Source of the DNA: Zoroaster sp. YZ-2022
Lineage: Eukaryota > Echinodermata > Asteroidea > Forcipulatida > Zoroasteridae
Reading direction: 5' to 3'
NCBI GenBank assembly: GCA_029582265.1
Contig: CM055821.1
Coordinates: forward strand, 45,389,694-45,453,693
DNA: 64,000 nt
Shown: in pieces, positions 40,218 to 50,672 of the stretch
Layout: every line of letters begins with the position of its first letter
Position numbering within the stretch: the stretch's first letter is position 1
The notes under the pieces: model-generated
The model's input: only the letters and a program-made list of their open reading frames with translations
What the model was told of the DNA's origin: nothing
Database searches by the model: none
Made by a program: the position numbers and the translations under genes

Positions 40218-41944
40218 CGGAGCTTTGCTCGGCTAATTCTGAAATTTTATAGTGACCGTAAGAACAAGTATGTATTCCATCCTCTAAAATATATCTCTTT
40301 GTGTCTAAAGGAGATAGTGATATTTTATTTACTCGCGTTGTATATAATCTATGTTTTTCATTTCTAATAAAATTCATAGGGTGATGTAATGGTTCTAAAT
40401 CGCATAAAACTTGTTTATATCGCTCGTGTTTAATTTCCTGTTCTAAAACTTGTTTTTTAACGCCCTTAGCTTTTCTTAGTTCTTTCGAGAAAACGTCGGG
40501 TCTTATTTCTATTTCTTTTTGTAAAAGTATCGAATACATTTTTGGTCTTAAACCGACAATTTCAGAGATTAGAGTTCCCGCAGTCTCGTCTTTCATTTTA
40601 CCGATCACTTTTTTATTTTTTTCAGAATATAAAAAATGTTGTTTTTCTAAATCTTTATTATAATAATTACTAAAATCGTACGAGTCTTTGTCTTTTTCCA
40701 TATCTTTATAAACATCTTCCGTTTGAATCTCGAGTAACAAGCTATCCGTATCCGTGTAAAGTAAATTACACTCGTTGTCGTATTTCTTTTTTAAATGATT
40801 GTAATAAAAATCGTACATTAAATGTTTAGATAAATCCAGTATGCTCATTCCTACGTAGACTGGACGGTTGAGTGCAAGTTTTATTTTATGCATGTGAATC
40901 GCCGCAAAATCGTTATCAAAAATCCTAACCTCGGCAAAATTTGGTTTTGCAATTAATGTACGAATTTGATTTTCTGCTTTTTCATCGTTTAATCGCTTCA
41001 AATTCACGTTGACGCGATTTCGTACATTTTCCATCGTTTTTCCAAAAACTGAATTATTAATGAGTTTGTACAAATCTTTTTCAAAATTTGATTTTGCATT
41101 TTTTCTGAGTCGGGTGTTTAAATCAATGTATGATTTCATCCACGGTGATTCATCAAATTCTAAAACGCGATGAATTTTTGTTAGTTTCATACCGAGTTGT
41201 AAATATAATCGTAAATTACGATAATGAAGCACGTAGTTGCATTTATCGTATAAATTTGGAACTAATTTTTGAACGTTTGGAGCGGGTTTGTCGTTTAATA
41301 GCTCGAGCTGATAGTCGCTCATCCATTCTTTCGGTACCCTCAACGACTCTGGCGCGAGTGGATATGCATTGTGAGAATCGTGTAATTCTTTAGGGTATTC
41401 TAAATCAACTTCTAAAATGCATCCTTTTCCACGTATTAATCCTTTGTCCGAGAGTCTGTCAATTTGTTTTTTAGTCAACCATTTAAAATTACCCGATGGC
41501 AAAAGTTGACTCATCGCATAACCGTACAAATTATTCGCGTCTAAATATTGTATAAAACTACAAGGTTTTGTTTTATCGTAATCGGGTAAATGGCGGTTGT
41601 TTGCTTTTGCGTATCGTTTACTTACCATACACGTTCCTCCTCTAGTACCTTTTTCTATAAATAAATGCATGTCGACATCCGTCAATAACTCTAAACAAAC
41701 TTTCGAATGTTTAAGCAAATCGTCCCAGCTCAATCCTGGGCTCGTGTAATAATTAGCTGGATCCAAACCGTATTCTCGTACGCAAGTGGTACGAAAATTT
41801 TCAAACACGTCCGCCAATAAGCAAGTATCCGTACGCACGTACAAATCGTGATAATCGCCTAGAGTTTTACAATCGAACTTGTTATAAACGTTCTTTGCGT
41901 GCTGATATTGTTCTTTAGTAATGCGTTGGTTGTTTAAAAACTAC
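40204..41944 (-). pseudogene. POLB: Protein-primed DNA polymerase B, polymerase domain
   Basis: Open from the Gypsy LTR junction to the stop at 40,204. Starts FLNNQRITKEQYQHAKNVYN and GDYHDLYVRTDTCLLADVFE. Polymerase motif A is FIQYLDANNLYGYAMSQLLP, motif B NSVFGKTMENVRNRV and motif C NLLYTDTDSLLLEI with both catalytic Asp residues. A lysine-rich thumb and a carboxy-terminal RYILEDGIHTCSYGHYKISE follow. All polymerase motifs are intact. The 3'-5' exonuclease region that should precede it is absent between the two POLB parts. The stop overlaps the end of the convergent integrase gene. Confidence 0.9.
40215..40235. terminator. Hairpin between integrase and polymerase B
   Basis: TAGCGGAGC-TTT-GCTCGGCTA, imperfect stem at the point where the two convergent genes overlap. 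Comparable to the hairpins at 24,061 and 27,961. Confidence 0.4.
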
Positions 41945-42363
41945 TGTGACGGTTTTGTCCTCTATCTGCGACCCGGGTCGGTCTCAGCCAAACGTCAGCG
42001 AGCGGCAGCTTAGTAGGCCTGTGACGACGATCCGTTTGGGCGGCAGTTTACCGCCAGGCCCGAAGCGCACCACCAGGTTCTTATTCCCTCTCTAAACCAA
42101 ATATGAGGCTCTTTCCTAGACTTGATTCAACACCCTTTAATCACCAGCTAGAAATATACGTCTGCACCCGACTTACTGCAAACAGGGAAAAGAGCGAAAC
42201 ACGCCCGCTGCGTGGTTTTATAAAACACTGCTCTAGACTGGCACCCTCCAACAACTGTCACATATATATAGTACATGACGGCTAGAAACTAGCCAGGGTT
42301 ACCGTCCTAACCCAGCAACCTAAATATTCGAATACACTCTAATCGATACTGCATTGCGTTACA
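41945..42363 (-). repeat. Gypsy element 1, 3' LTR (complete)
   Basis: About 419 bp, reading on the minus strand from TGTAACGCAATG (42,363) to CCGTCACA (41,945). A TATA-like TTTTATAAAAC is near 42,215. The right-hand 290 bp pair with the other LTR at 49,660-49,948. A purine-rich AGAAGGCGCCAA precedes it and may be the polypurine tract. Boundaries were inferred from the inverted TGTAACG/CGTCACA ends. Confidence 0.65.
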
Positions 42364-42719
42364 TTGGCGCCTTCTAAGTTTCGGTCAGTGTCTGACCTTA
42401 AAAACTGATACAAAATACAAGCAATGCACTTACTTTATACAAAAATATAAAGCTCTCGACAAGAAACTTTGTAAAAAAACAAAAAAACTCTGTATTTATA
42501 CAATGAAAAGGTAAACTTTAAACAACAAACTTTATAAAAACGAATGTTAAGAAAAACAAGGCTCTAAAGGCGTTAACAGTCAAACAAAATCCGACGGTAG
42601 GTGTCTCTCGCGATCCAAGTGTCCACAAGGCGAATTCCACGCTCCTCCATGCATGTCGCCAACAGTTCATAGTTCGCCTTCTAGCGGATTCCAGCCACGA
42701 AGCTGGTTTCGAACACTCG

Positions 42720-44000
42720 CTAGGTGTGGTCTCTTGTGATCAACATTCTTTCTTGGAAAACACTGCGTGTCACCGTCTCCGTGATTTTCTTAACGGTAGC
42801 GATCTTCTCCAACTCCACGTTGGTTATCCCAGGTCCTACGCTTACGATGCCGCCCTCTTCCCACACCAATCTGCAGACTCGAGTAGTTTGCTCAACTGCA
42901 GCATCATCTGTGGTGGTCACCGGGGCTTTCAGGAAAACAACATCGTAACGACGTGCGCGGTGTTCATGTATGGTCTGCGTTGCACCAGTAATCACAGTTG
43001 TGGCACCCTCCTCTGTGATTCTCACGGGTTGTCCAGCCAGTAGGTGATGGATACGGAGTTCTGGAGGCGACTTACTTTCCTCCAATCGTGGGGTAGGCCC
43101 ATCTGATGCCATCGCCTGCGGCTCAACTTCTTTATGCTGACTTGGGGAATTCGTCACCCTCGATTTCGGAGCAGGCTCTTCTTCTACTTCCCACTGAGCC
43201 ATCGACGTAGGTGACACTGACAGAACGATCTCTGCTACTTCCTCATCGTGCTGTCCAGGCAGGCTGTCGGCTTGCACTTCAGGCTCCACAGGCGTCTCTC
43301 TAGCTTCCACCTCCTCGCTTGGCTGAGGTACTGCCACCTGAGGTGAAGCTGATGACTTCGGAAGGCTTGTGTGCGCCACTGCTCCCACAGGCGGCAAAGT
43401 TTCCTCTCTAGGCGCTTTAGACACTGTACAAGGACTCTTCTTGGGTAGCTTTGTAGGCCGCTCCTCCTTGGCCGCCTTACCTCCATTCTCGGTATTAGCT
43501 GCACCTTCGGTAGAGCGACGTCGAGTATCACAATCACGTTTCCGCTTCCTTTCTGGGGAGGATGTACTTGTCGCCTTCATGACTCTCATATTGTCGCTGC
43601 CTTTAGGCGTCTCTTTACGCCTAACCTCGCCTCCACGGCTGTGGCTCCTAGGCGTCTCTGTGCGCCCAGCCTCTCCCTCTAATTTGGAACTTTCGTGCTC
43701 ACGGAAATCAAGGGTTTTCGCCTGGATCAAGTCGACCTCATCTACATCCTTAGGGTGGCCATCACGGTAATGGGCACGGAGATTGTCTCTCCTACCGTTC
43801 TTGTGTGAACACCTTCTACACAAGTACTGGACCTTGGTCCCGTGCTCGTTTGCTAGGTGCCTCTCGAGACTCCTCTTATGCATTGACATCTTGCATTTCG
43901 GGCATTGAGTCTTTTCTCCCTGTTGGTCACGGGGTGACTCCTTCTCCTTGTGATCTTTCCCCATATTCACCTGGTGCTTTTGTACTGCCTGTAACGACAC
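42720..44000 (-). CDS. Gypsy 1 third ORF: two-finger C2H2 protein
   Basis: 426 residues downstream of integrase, in the place where env lies in errantiviruses. Two C2H2 fingers, CPKCKMSMHKRSLERHLANE(H) and YLCRRCSHKNGRRDNLRAHY(RDGH), are followed by a long basic and acidic Ser/Pro/Glu-rich region and a folded-looking end (DVVFLKAPVTTTDDAAVEQT, VCRLVWEEGGIVSVGPGITN). No signal peptide or membrane segment, so it is not an envelope. A nucleic-acid-binding accessory or targeting role is inference. The second Gypsy element here has an equivalent ORF. Confidence 0.75.
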   Translation of the reverse strand: MSLQAVQKHQVNMGKDHKEKESPRDQQGEKTQCPKCKMSMHKRSLERHLANEHGTKVQYLCRRCSHKNGRRDNLRAHYRDGHPKDVDEVDLIQAKTLDFREHESSKLEGEAGRTETPRSHSRGGEVRRKETPKGSDNMRVMKATSTSSPERKRKRDCDTRRRSTEGAANTENGGKAAKEERPTKLPKKSPCTVSKAPREETLPPVGAVAHTSLPKSSASPQVAVPQPSEEVEARETPVEPEVQADSLPGQHDEEVAEIVLSVSPTSMAQWEVEEEPAPKSRVTNSPSQHKEVEPQAMASDGPTPRLEESKSPPELRIHHLLAGQPVRITEEGATTVITGATQTIHEHRARRYDVVFLKAPVTTTDDAAVEQTTRVCRLVWEEGGIVSVGPGITNVELEKIATVKKITETVTRSVFQERMLITRDHT

Positions 44001-44109
44001 ACAAGGAAGAACTGGTTACTGTTGTGCTACCATACTAAACTCCTACTGTCACTGCTACCTATTATCTATCGTTATCTATATAAAAATCTATGTACAAGCT
44101 CCTCCCCGC

Positions 44110-45108
44110 CTACAAATATCTCTTTGGCATGTTATGTTGCCTAGGTGGGTTTCGCCTAGGTGGTGGTGCCGCGATCCTACTGCTAGACTGCCCGTACGGA
44201 TTTGTAACTTCAGGGTCTGATAATCTTCTCCGAGCCTGCAGTTCCTCATTATACACAGTACTGTCTGCCCTCAGTGTTTGTGTCTGCTCAGTTGGACGTA
44301 TTGACGCGTTCAAGGATGCTTCTTCAGTCATGGAAGAAGGAACCTGCATGTCACTATATTGTACATCTCCGTCAGGCGGTGAGCTCATAGGACTCTGCAT
44401 TAACTCTTCTTGCGCACCTTGCACCAGAGTCACACCATTATTCACCTGGCTATCCTTCTGAATAGGCGAATCGTAGGTTGTACCAACTGTCCATGCTTTA
44501 ATTGGTTCACCTTCATAAGCTTTCAATCTGTCACAGTGGACTACCTTCTTCTTCCCTCGTGGCTTCCTCTGAATCCTGTACGTCACATCGGATAGTTTGT
44601 GTGTGATCAGATATGGTCCCTCCCATCTGCATTGTAACTTAGGTGTTAGGCCCTTACGTTTTGCAGGGTTATGCAACCATACAAAGTTGCCGGGTTGTAG
44701 TTTACCCTGGGAGGCTCGTCGATCGTAGTGCGCCTTTTGCCTTCTAGCGCTTTGCTTTAGGCATTCTCGTGCCCTTCCATGGGCTGCCCTCATCCGCTGC
44801 CGTAATTCACACGCGTAGTCAGTCTCCACAGCACCTATTTCATCTTTGCTGTCACCCGGCATCTCAGTTGTCAGCTCAAGAGGTAGGCGCAGCTCACGTC
44901 CCAGCATTAGCATGTTTGGCGTCTCGCCAGTTGACTCCTGCGGTGTGGCACGGTAAGCAAATGTGGCTAGCGGAAGTTTCTCGTCCCAGTCACGCTGCCG
45001 TTTGTTGGGCTCAATCATCATTGCAACCATTGTGATGAGAGTGCGATTGAATCTCTCAATCATTCCGTCCGATTTTTGGGTTATATGGACATGTACGTGT
45101 CTTCTCAA
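44110..45108 (-). pseudogene. Gypsy 1 integrase, carboxy-terminal part
   Basis: Resumes after a frameshift with KSDGMIERFNRTLITMVAMM, which carries the catalytic Glu, then NMLMLGRELRLPLEL, the GPY/F-type domain (RWEGPYLITHKLSDVTYRI) and a long Ser/Gln-rich tail ending PPRRNPPRQHNMPKRYL. The tail ends before the C2H2 ORF with a gap of about 110 bp. Confidence 0.8.
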
Positions 45109-45152
45109 TCCCTAGAATTTCACACATTTCTGCAAAAACTCTGGATTCAAAG

Positions 45153-46103
45153 TTACGCCACTGATCCGATCGAATGTAGCACATCAGGCACACCAAAACG
45201 ACACACGTACTCATTTACAAATTTCTCAGCATCTGTCTCCGCTGTTTGGTCCGGTATGGGGTAAGCCTCCATCCATTTAGGTAGGTAGTCACCTACAACC
45301 AAGATGTACTTATTTCCCTTCTTTGTCTCTGGCAGAGGACCAATGATGTCCAAGGCGACACGTTCCATAGGCGCGCCCACTATATGCTGTTGTAATGGCG
45401 CCTTCCTAGCCTTGGCTGGGGATTTTCTCTTTGCGCACACGTTGCACTGTCTTATAATTGATCTTATATCGGCGGTCATACCACCCCAGTAGAACCTTGC
45501 GCAGACTTTTGCCATCGTTTTCTTGACGCCCAAATGTCCACTCGTCACACCACCGTGTAACTCCTTCACTAGATCTATCCGAAATATCTCAGGTAGCACT
45601 GTGCGCCACTTCACCTGGCGGCCGTCATCCGACTCCCATCGCCTGGAAAGAACGTTGTCTCTTACAGCCAGTTGGTCCCACAGGCGCCAGTATGATTTTG
45701 CTGTAGACGATCTAGAAGAAATCTCCTTCCAGTCAGGCCTTTCTACCCCTTTTTCCTTCTCTTCTAACACCCATTTGATAGACATATCCTTCAGTTGGGC
45801 TTCCCTCATCTCTTCACATGTGATCAAAGGCTTATTGGCCACAGCTCTCACGGTTGTCTCGCCTTTGTCTGGAATGACTCCTTCGCCTACCACTCCGGCT
45901 CTATCCTTCAACACCCCGGGTGGCCGCTCATCGCGCCCACATTGAGAACACTCTTTGCGTGACAAACCATCGGCGTTTCCGTGTGATCTACCAGCTCGAT
46001 GCACTATAGTGAAGTTGTACTCGCCTATCACCTGTAACCAGCGAGCCATCTGACCTTGTGGTTCTCGAAAATTAACTAGCCAACGCAAGGCTCCATGATC
46101 CAT
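45153..46103 (-). pseudogene. Gypsy 1 RNase H end and integrase core
   Basis: Starts after a frameshift near 46,110 with MDHGALRWLVNFREPQGQMA, which belongs to the end of RNase H. The integrase zinc-binding domain follows (HGGVTSGHLGVKKT ... CNVCAKRK) and the first catalytic Asp is in VALDIIGPLP. The frame shifts near 45,160 just before the second catalytic Asp (SDQWRNFESRVF in the other frame). At least two more single-base breaks separate it from the next part. Confidence 0.8.
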
Positions 46104-46116
46104 TCTAATGGCGATT

Positions 46117-49005
46117 TTATTTCCGTATAAGTATTGCCTGAATTGCTTCAGAAACGGCCAGCAACTCTCTGCGTGTGACGCAATAGTTGCGCTCTGCTTT
46201 ACTTAGTGCCCTGCTAGCGTAGGAGACCACCTTCTCCTGACCGTCTGTCACCTGCGACAGGACTGCACCTATTCCCACACAACTAGCGTCGGTATCAAGT
46301 ATGTAATCGGCCTCAGGGTCGGGGTACTTCAACACGGGTGCCTCCTGTAGGCAGTTCCTCAAGTCTTTGAAAGCCTTGTTGCAGTCATCATCCCACAAAA
46401 ACTCCCGTGCCTTTTCAGTAAGGCGGTGCAAGGGACGTGCTATATCAGCAAAACCCTTTATGAATCTGCGACAATAGGACGCAAGACCTAAGAAACTCTG
46501 CACTTCTTTCACAGTCGTAGGCGTTTTCCAATCCCGTACAGCTCTAATCTTCTCGGGGTCTGTGGCGATTCCATCACCCGACACTATGTGACCTAGGTAC
46601 AACACACTTTGCTTGAACAAATGACACTTCTTGGGTTTAAGTTTTAAGCCTGCCTCACGAAGGCGCTGGAAAACTGCTTCAAGGCGAATCAACTCCTCCT
46701 CAACTGTGTTTGCGAACACAATGACGTCGTCAAGGTAGACGAGCAGTATCTCCCAATGTAATCCCGATAGGACCCTCTCCATGAGTCTTTCAAAGGTCGA
46801 TGGGGCATTACACAGCCCGAATGGCATGACTCGCCAGCTGTACAGGCCCCAGGCCCCACGGACCACAAACGCAGACTTCTGCCGGGCCTCCCTGTTGAGT
46901 TCAACTTGCCAATATCCCGACGCTAAGTCCAAAGTGGAAAACCACTTTGAGCCTGCCAATGTATCCAGTGACTCATCTATGCGTGGGATCGGGTAGGCGT
47001 CCTTTATTGTAACTGAATTTAGGCGACGGTAGTCCACGCAAAACCTCTTACTTCCATCCTTCTTTTTCACGAGGACAACGTTCGATGCCCATGGGCTATC
47101 TGTAGGCTCAATGGTACTATTATGCACCATGTCTTTCACTTGTCGCTGAATCTCATCTTGTTCCTTGGGAGGAAATCTTCTGGGCCTCTCCTTTATAGGT
47201 CGGGCATCACCGGTATTGATTTGATGGCGCACCCAGTCCGTACGCCCAATGTCCGAGTCTCCCGTGGAAAAGATGTCTTGGTACTTGCTTAGTAGTTGGG
47301 CTATGCTGTTGTGATGCCTATGGTTTACCCCTTCTTTGCTTCTGTCAAACAAGTCAACAAGGTGATCGGGAACTTTAACACGTTCCCCAGGCGCAGGCAG
47401 CTCTAGCGCCTCTTTATCTATGTCGCCCCTACGGGTGTAAAAAAAACCAGCCATGGTTCCTCTTCGCACCGCACATTCCCTCTTTCCTGGGTTGAACACT
47501 CTAATAGGCAGTGTCCCCTCATTGGCCTTCACAAGTACCCGAGCAACCACCACGCCCTTGTTCGCTATCTCACTCCTTTCAACTGGCTCAATAACTGCAA
47601 GTCCACCGTACCCCTTTTCCCTCATCGTACACCCCGGTAACAACGCCTCGTGCCCGGCTGGTACTCTCGTGGTCTCGCTTACAACCACTCTGGCACAGAT
47701 TCCATATCTTTCATTATCTATGCACCTGATTCTCTCGCCGTTCACCTTTAATTCCAAAGTCTGGAAGTCTAGGTTTCCCCTGGTGGGAAGCAGAAAATCC
47801 ATCCCCAATATCCCTTTGATCTTTCCTGTGTTCCCAAACACAGCATTCAAGGAACAAGTAGTCTTACCAACCTGGACTTCAATCCAGGCGCTGCCGAGTG
47901 TCTCCAAACTACTGCCATCGGCAGTGCGTACCCTTTTGCCGTTGATTTTTAGATTTGGCCTGCTTTCCTTTGGTATTTGGTAGTACAGTTCTGATGAAAG
48001 CACTGTATCCGTTGCACCGGTATCAATCAATAACTTGGCCTTGATTCCTCTTATCACTGCATGTACAAATAACCCGGTGCGTGCTACATCAAATGACAAT
48101 GGCGTCGACTCTCCATCTTCCTCGTTGTGCTCTTTTGCACCTATTGGCCCTGTTGTGCATCCAGCTTTCCCCCGGGCCGCTGGGTCAGCTGGTCTTCGTT
48201 TATAGCAACATTTATAGCAACTGTCATTGGGAGTCGCCTTCCGCCTTTGATAGGCGCCACGTGAGGTCTCACTGTTTCCAGTGGTCTTAGGATAAACGTC
48301 TTGGTTGATTTTCTCCATCCACGCCTTTACCTCACGCTGGTTCTCTAATAATGACTCTTTCAACTGCCGTTGCTCTTCTATCACGTCTTTCAAAGGACAC
48401 GACCCTTCACTCTCCACCATTCTTGCTAGCTTGGAATGCCTACCGCCTCTGTGTTCCTCTATCTTGAGGAAACCCTCTGTGTTAAGCGCAGCTCTTACTG
48501 CCTCATCCAGTGATGAAGGTCTTGCACGGAAAACTCCATCTCTAATAGCCTGCTCTTCAATCGCATCAGAGAAGTGACCACGAGCCAGGCGATCCCTGCC
48601 CTCTTCGGTTAACTCCGGGTAGGCGAGCGCAGTCAGCTCACGGATTGCCTGGCCAAGTTCCTGCAAAGATTCCTTGGGCCCTTGTCTCCTATGACGCAGT
48701 TCCATGAGGTGATTCTCAGCGAGCTGCCCTGGCCCAAATCTTTTCTCTAATAGGCTTACCAACTCAGTGTAAGTCACGTTACCTCCGCCGCCCGTCAGGT
48801 TCCCTAACACCTTTACTGCAGACCCTTGCAGGCTCGCTGCAAGAAAAACTTTGGCCTGGTTGTCTGTCCAGTTATTCGCCACTCTGCACGCCTCAAAGTG
48901 TTGCTTATAGTCCCGCCATGGGGTTTTCCCACTGAACCTGTCGGGCACAATATTCGGCCGTCTTGTCACTTGTGGTTCGCCACTAGTCTTCGTTGTGTCA
49001 CTCAT
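46117..49005 (-). CDS. Gypsy 1 gag-protease-RT-RNase H polyprotein
   Basis: 962 residues in one frame. Gag capsid region: PDRFSGKTPWRDYKQHFEAC to DAIEEQAIRDGVFRARPSSL. The nucleocapsid knuckle is damaged (SCYKCCYKRRPAD, spacing wrong for CCHC). Protease: LLIDTGATDTVLS and ILGMDFL. RT: KDGSKRFCVDYRRLNSVTIK, MPFGLCNAPSTFERLM and LLVYLDDVIVFA with catalytic YLDD. RNase H: YILDTDASCVGIGAVLSQ. Frame lost at 46,117. Gag and pol share one frame, as in several Gypsy lineages. Confidence 0.9.
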   Translation of the reverse strand: MSDTTKTSGEPQVTRRPNIVPDRFSGKTPWRDYKQHFEACRVANNWTDNQAKVFLAASLQGSAVKVLGNLTGGGGNVTYTELVSLLEKRFGPGQLAENHLMELRHRRQGPKESLQELGQAIRELTALAYPELTEEGRDRLARGHFSDAIEEQAIRDGVFRARPSSLDEAVRAALNTEGFLKIEEHRGGRHSKLARMVESEGSCPLKDVIEEQRQLKESLLENQREVKAWMEKINQDVYPKTTGNSETSRGAYQRRKATPNDSCYKCCYKRRPADPAARGKAGCTTGPIGAKEHNEEDGESTPLSFDVARTGLFVHAVIRGIKAKLLIDTGATDTVLSSELYYQIPKESRPNLKINGKRVRTADGSSLETLGSAWIEVQVGKTTCSLNAVFGNTGKIKGILGMDFLLPTRGNLDFQTLELKVNGERIRCIDNERYGICARVVVSETTRVPAGHEALLPGCTMREKGYGGLAVIEPVERSEIANKGVVVARVLVKANEGTLPIRVFNPGKRECAVRRGTMAGFFYTRRGDIDKEALELPAPGERVKVPDHLVDLFDRSKEGVNHRHHNSIAQLLSKYQDIFSTGDSDIGRTDWVRHQINTGDARPIKERPRRFPPKEQDEIQRQVKDMVHNSTIEPTDSPWASNVVLVKKKDGSKRFCVDYRRLNSVTIKDAYPIPRIDESLDTLAGSKWFSTLDLASGYWQVELNREARQKSAFVVRGAWGLYSWRVMPFGLCNAPSTFERLMERVLSGLHWEILLVYLDDVIVFANTVEEELIRLEAVFQRLREAGLKLKPKKCHLFKQSVLYLGHIVSGDGIATDPEKIRAVRDWKTPTTVKEVQSFLGLASYCRRFIKGFADIARPLHRLTEKAREFLWDDDCNKAFKDLRNCLQEAPVLKYPDPEADYILDTDASCVGIGAVLSQVTDGQEKVVSYASRALSKAERNYCVTRRELLAVSEAIQAILIRK

Positions 49006-49332
49006 TTTTTTAAATTTATTTCTCTAGGCGGTAGACACGAGTCGCCTACTCCTGCTGTGGAGCCTCTTTTAGACTGTAATGAAGCCCCCACTTGGATACT
49101 CCTCTGCCGGCATACAGTAGAGCTCCCCTATAGCTCAAAGGCTGGCAAACTTTCATCTACTAAGTCATCCATCAACGTCTTCCCCGAAGACATCGAAACT
49201 GCCGTGTGTGAAGAAACTGGAGTCGGTACAGGCGCCAGTGTAGAACGTAACTTGGTACGTGGCCGTGGTGTAGGCGCTAAACGTAAGCTAGGCGTAGGCG
49301 TCGGCATTCCAATGGTAGTACTGTCTTCGGCG

Positions 49333-49542
49333 CTACCAAACTGGGTAATTAATTATCGACGCATTACTTGACTGGAACCCTGAGTCCTTTTTCGTCAATG
49401 CCTCTTCAAATTGTAGTCTCAATCGACGCAACTCTGTCTTTAGCTGCTCTATTTCGCCCGCACCCGGCCTCGAATCATCTCCACCACTCTGCACGACTTC
49501 AGTCAATTCATCCTCGTCAAAGTCAATCAAACTCTTCGCCAT
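49333..49542 (-). pseudogene. Gypsy 1 gag amino-terminal fragment
   Basis: MAKSLIDFDEDELTEVVQSG begins at 49,542 just inside the 5' LTR and leads to a short coiled coil (IEQLKTELRRLRLQFEEALT) before a stop. It is probably the original gag start, separated from the main ORF at 49,005 by stops or frameshifts. Confidence 0.5.
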
Positions 49543-49659
49543 CTCGCCTATATAGATGATACTTTGATGTTGTTGTTGGCACCTTATAGGCGTGGGTGTC
49601 AATTATTGGAATAACCTGTGGCGTAATACTCCGGCGCCTATCCCACTTCTGACACATTG

Positions 49660-49948
49660 GTGACGGTTTTGTCCTCTATCTGCGACCCGGGTCGGTCTCA
49701 GCCAAACGTCAGCGAGCGGCAGCTTAGTAGGCCTGTGACGACGATCCGTTTGGGCGGCAGTTTACCGCCAGGCCCGAAGCGCACCACCAGGTTCTTATTC
49801 CCTCTCTAAACCAAATATGAGGCTCTTTCCTAGACTTGATTCATCACCCTTTAATCACCAGCTAGAAATATACGTCTGCACCCGACTTGCTGCAAACAGG
49901 GAAAAGAGCGAAACACGCCCGCTCCGTGGTTTTATAAAACACTGCTCT
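49660..49948 (-). repeat. Gypsy element 1, 5' LTR (truncated)
   Basis: About 289 bp nearly identical to 41,947-42,234, stopping at CACTGCTCT where polymerase B sequence begins. The outer roughly 130 bp present in the other LTR are missing. The leader just inside reads AATGTGTCAGAAGTGGGAT on the minus strand, a candidate primer-binding region. Confidence 0.75.
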
Positions 49949-50466
49949 TTACGTAAATTAATACGTATATATATCATAAACTTAAATGACGTAAATTCTT
50001 GCAAGTCTAAGACAAACCTGGCTCTGATCTTTGGTTTTGCCGCTTCCCAAAAAATGATTAAATCTTCTTCTTTGCTGTGATTGAGCGGAACGGTCATTCT
50101 TCGTTGACGTAAATATCTTCCGCCGTCAATCGGCGGTTCGTCAAATCTCAACTCTTCTTCTTGATCGTAAAACCTTTTAATAGCGGCGATGTAGTCTTTT
50201 TTTAACAACTGCCCTCTTTTCCCGATGCCGCGTTGAGGTAGCTCAATATTTTCAGACGCTATACGCTCTCTCAGTTCGACTAAATTTAATTTATACAATG
50301 GCCTTTGTTTGTGCCGTTTTATATATATTTTTACCGTTTCGTAATAAGAACGTTTATCTACTTTACCCTTGGGGTTTTGCGCAAAAAATAATGGTCTGTG
50401 TTCTCGCGCAAACTCTTTCAATTCTCGCAATGTCCATTTCGATAAATATCTTCTTCTCTCTTCCAT
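49949..50466 (-). pseudogene. POLB: Protein-primed DNA polymerase B, amino-terminal part
   Basis: Begins MEERRRYLSKWTLRELKEFA at 50,466 within the right TIR and stays open to the Gypsy junction (about 172 residues). Contains two SAP-like helical segments (WTLRELKEFAREHRP and NLVELRERIASENIELPQRG), a basic segment, and RFVLDLQEFTSFKFMIYIRI, where the part leading to the exonuclease begins. The next residues known from such polymerases (exonuclease and terminal-protein-facing region) are missing before the polymerase part at 41,944. Confidence 0.8.
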
Positions 50467-50542
50467 ACTCTCTTTACTATTAATCTACATAATATTAAAT
50501 CGTTATTTCAAATTTTTTACTAATAAAACCAATATCTTTTTT
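50467..50542 (-). promoter_or_regulatory. Shared promoter block, copy 3 (polymerase B)
   Basis: Minus-strand copy of the block before the clamp gene, ending GATTAATAGTAAAG and six bases before the ATG. Only a single base in the A-run differs over the block. Confidence 0.7.
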
Positions 50543-50644
50543 CCGGCGATAAAAAAAGTCTTTTTTTCTACAACCCACACTCAGTCTTTAACAAATAATA
50601 CCTATACCTATACGCTCCGCCGCGCAAGCGCAAACCACCTTTCA

Positions 50645-50672
50645 TGACGTCATCAAAAAAATGATGACGTCA
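50645..50672. promoter_or_regulatory. Two CRE-type palindromes in the right TIR
   Basis: TGACGTCA at 50,645-50,652 and 50,665-50,672, mirror of the left TIR pair with the same 20-bp spacing. Confidence 0.55.

Larger units (their letters stand above)
41945..49948 (-). mobile_element. Gypsy LTR retrotransposon 1, in polymerase B of the Polinton
   Basis: Minus-strand order: truncated 5' LTR (49,660-49,948), leader with a coiled-coil gag start, gag-protease-RT-RNase H in one frame (46,117-49,005), integrase in two further frames, a C2H2 third ORF (42,720-44,000) and the 3' LTR. The 5' LTR lacks about 130 bp of its outer end and no target duplication is visible. Part of the Polinton polymerase is also missing on that side. 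One deletion would explain all three. Confidence 0.9.

Noticed and set aside
42720..44000. C2H2 ORFs in the Gypsy elements as captured host zinc-finger genes or as env
   Set aside because: No introns, no host flanking sequence and no signal or membrane segments. Their place after integrase and recurrence in both elements fit an element-encoded accessory ORF better.
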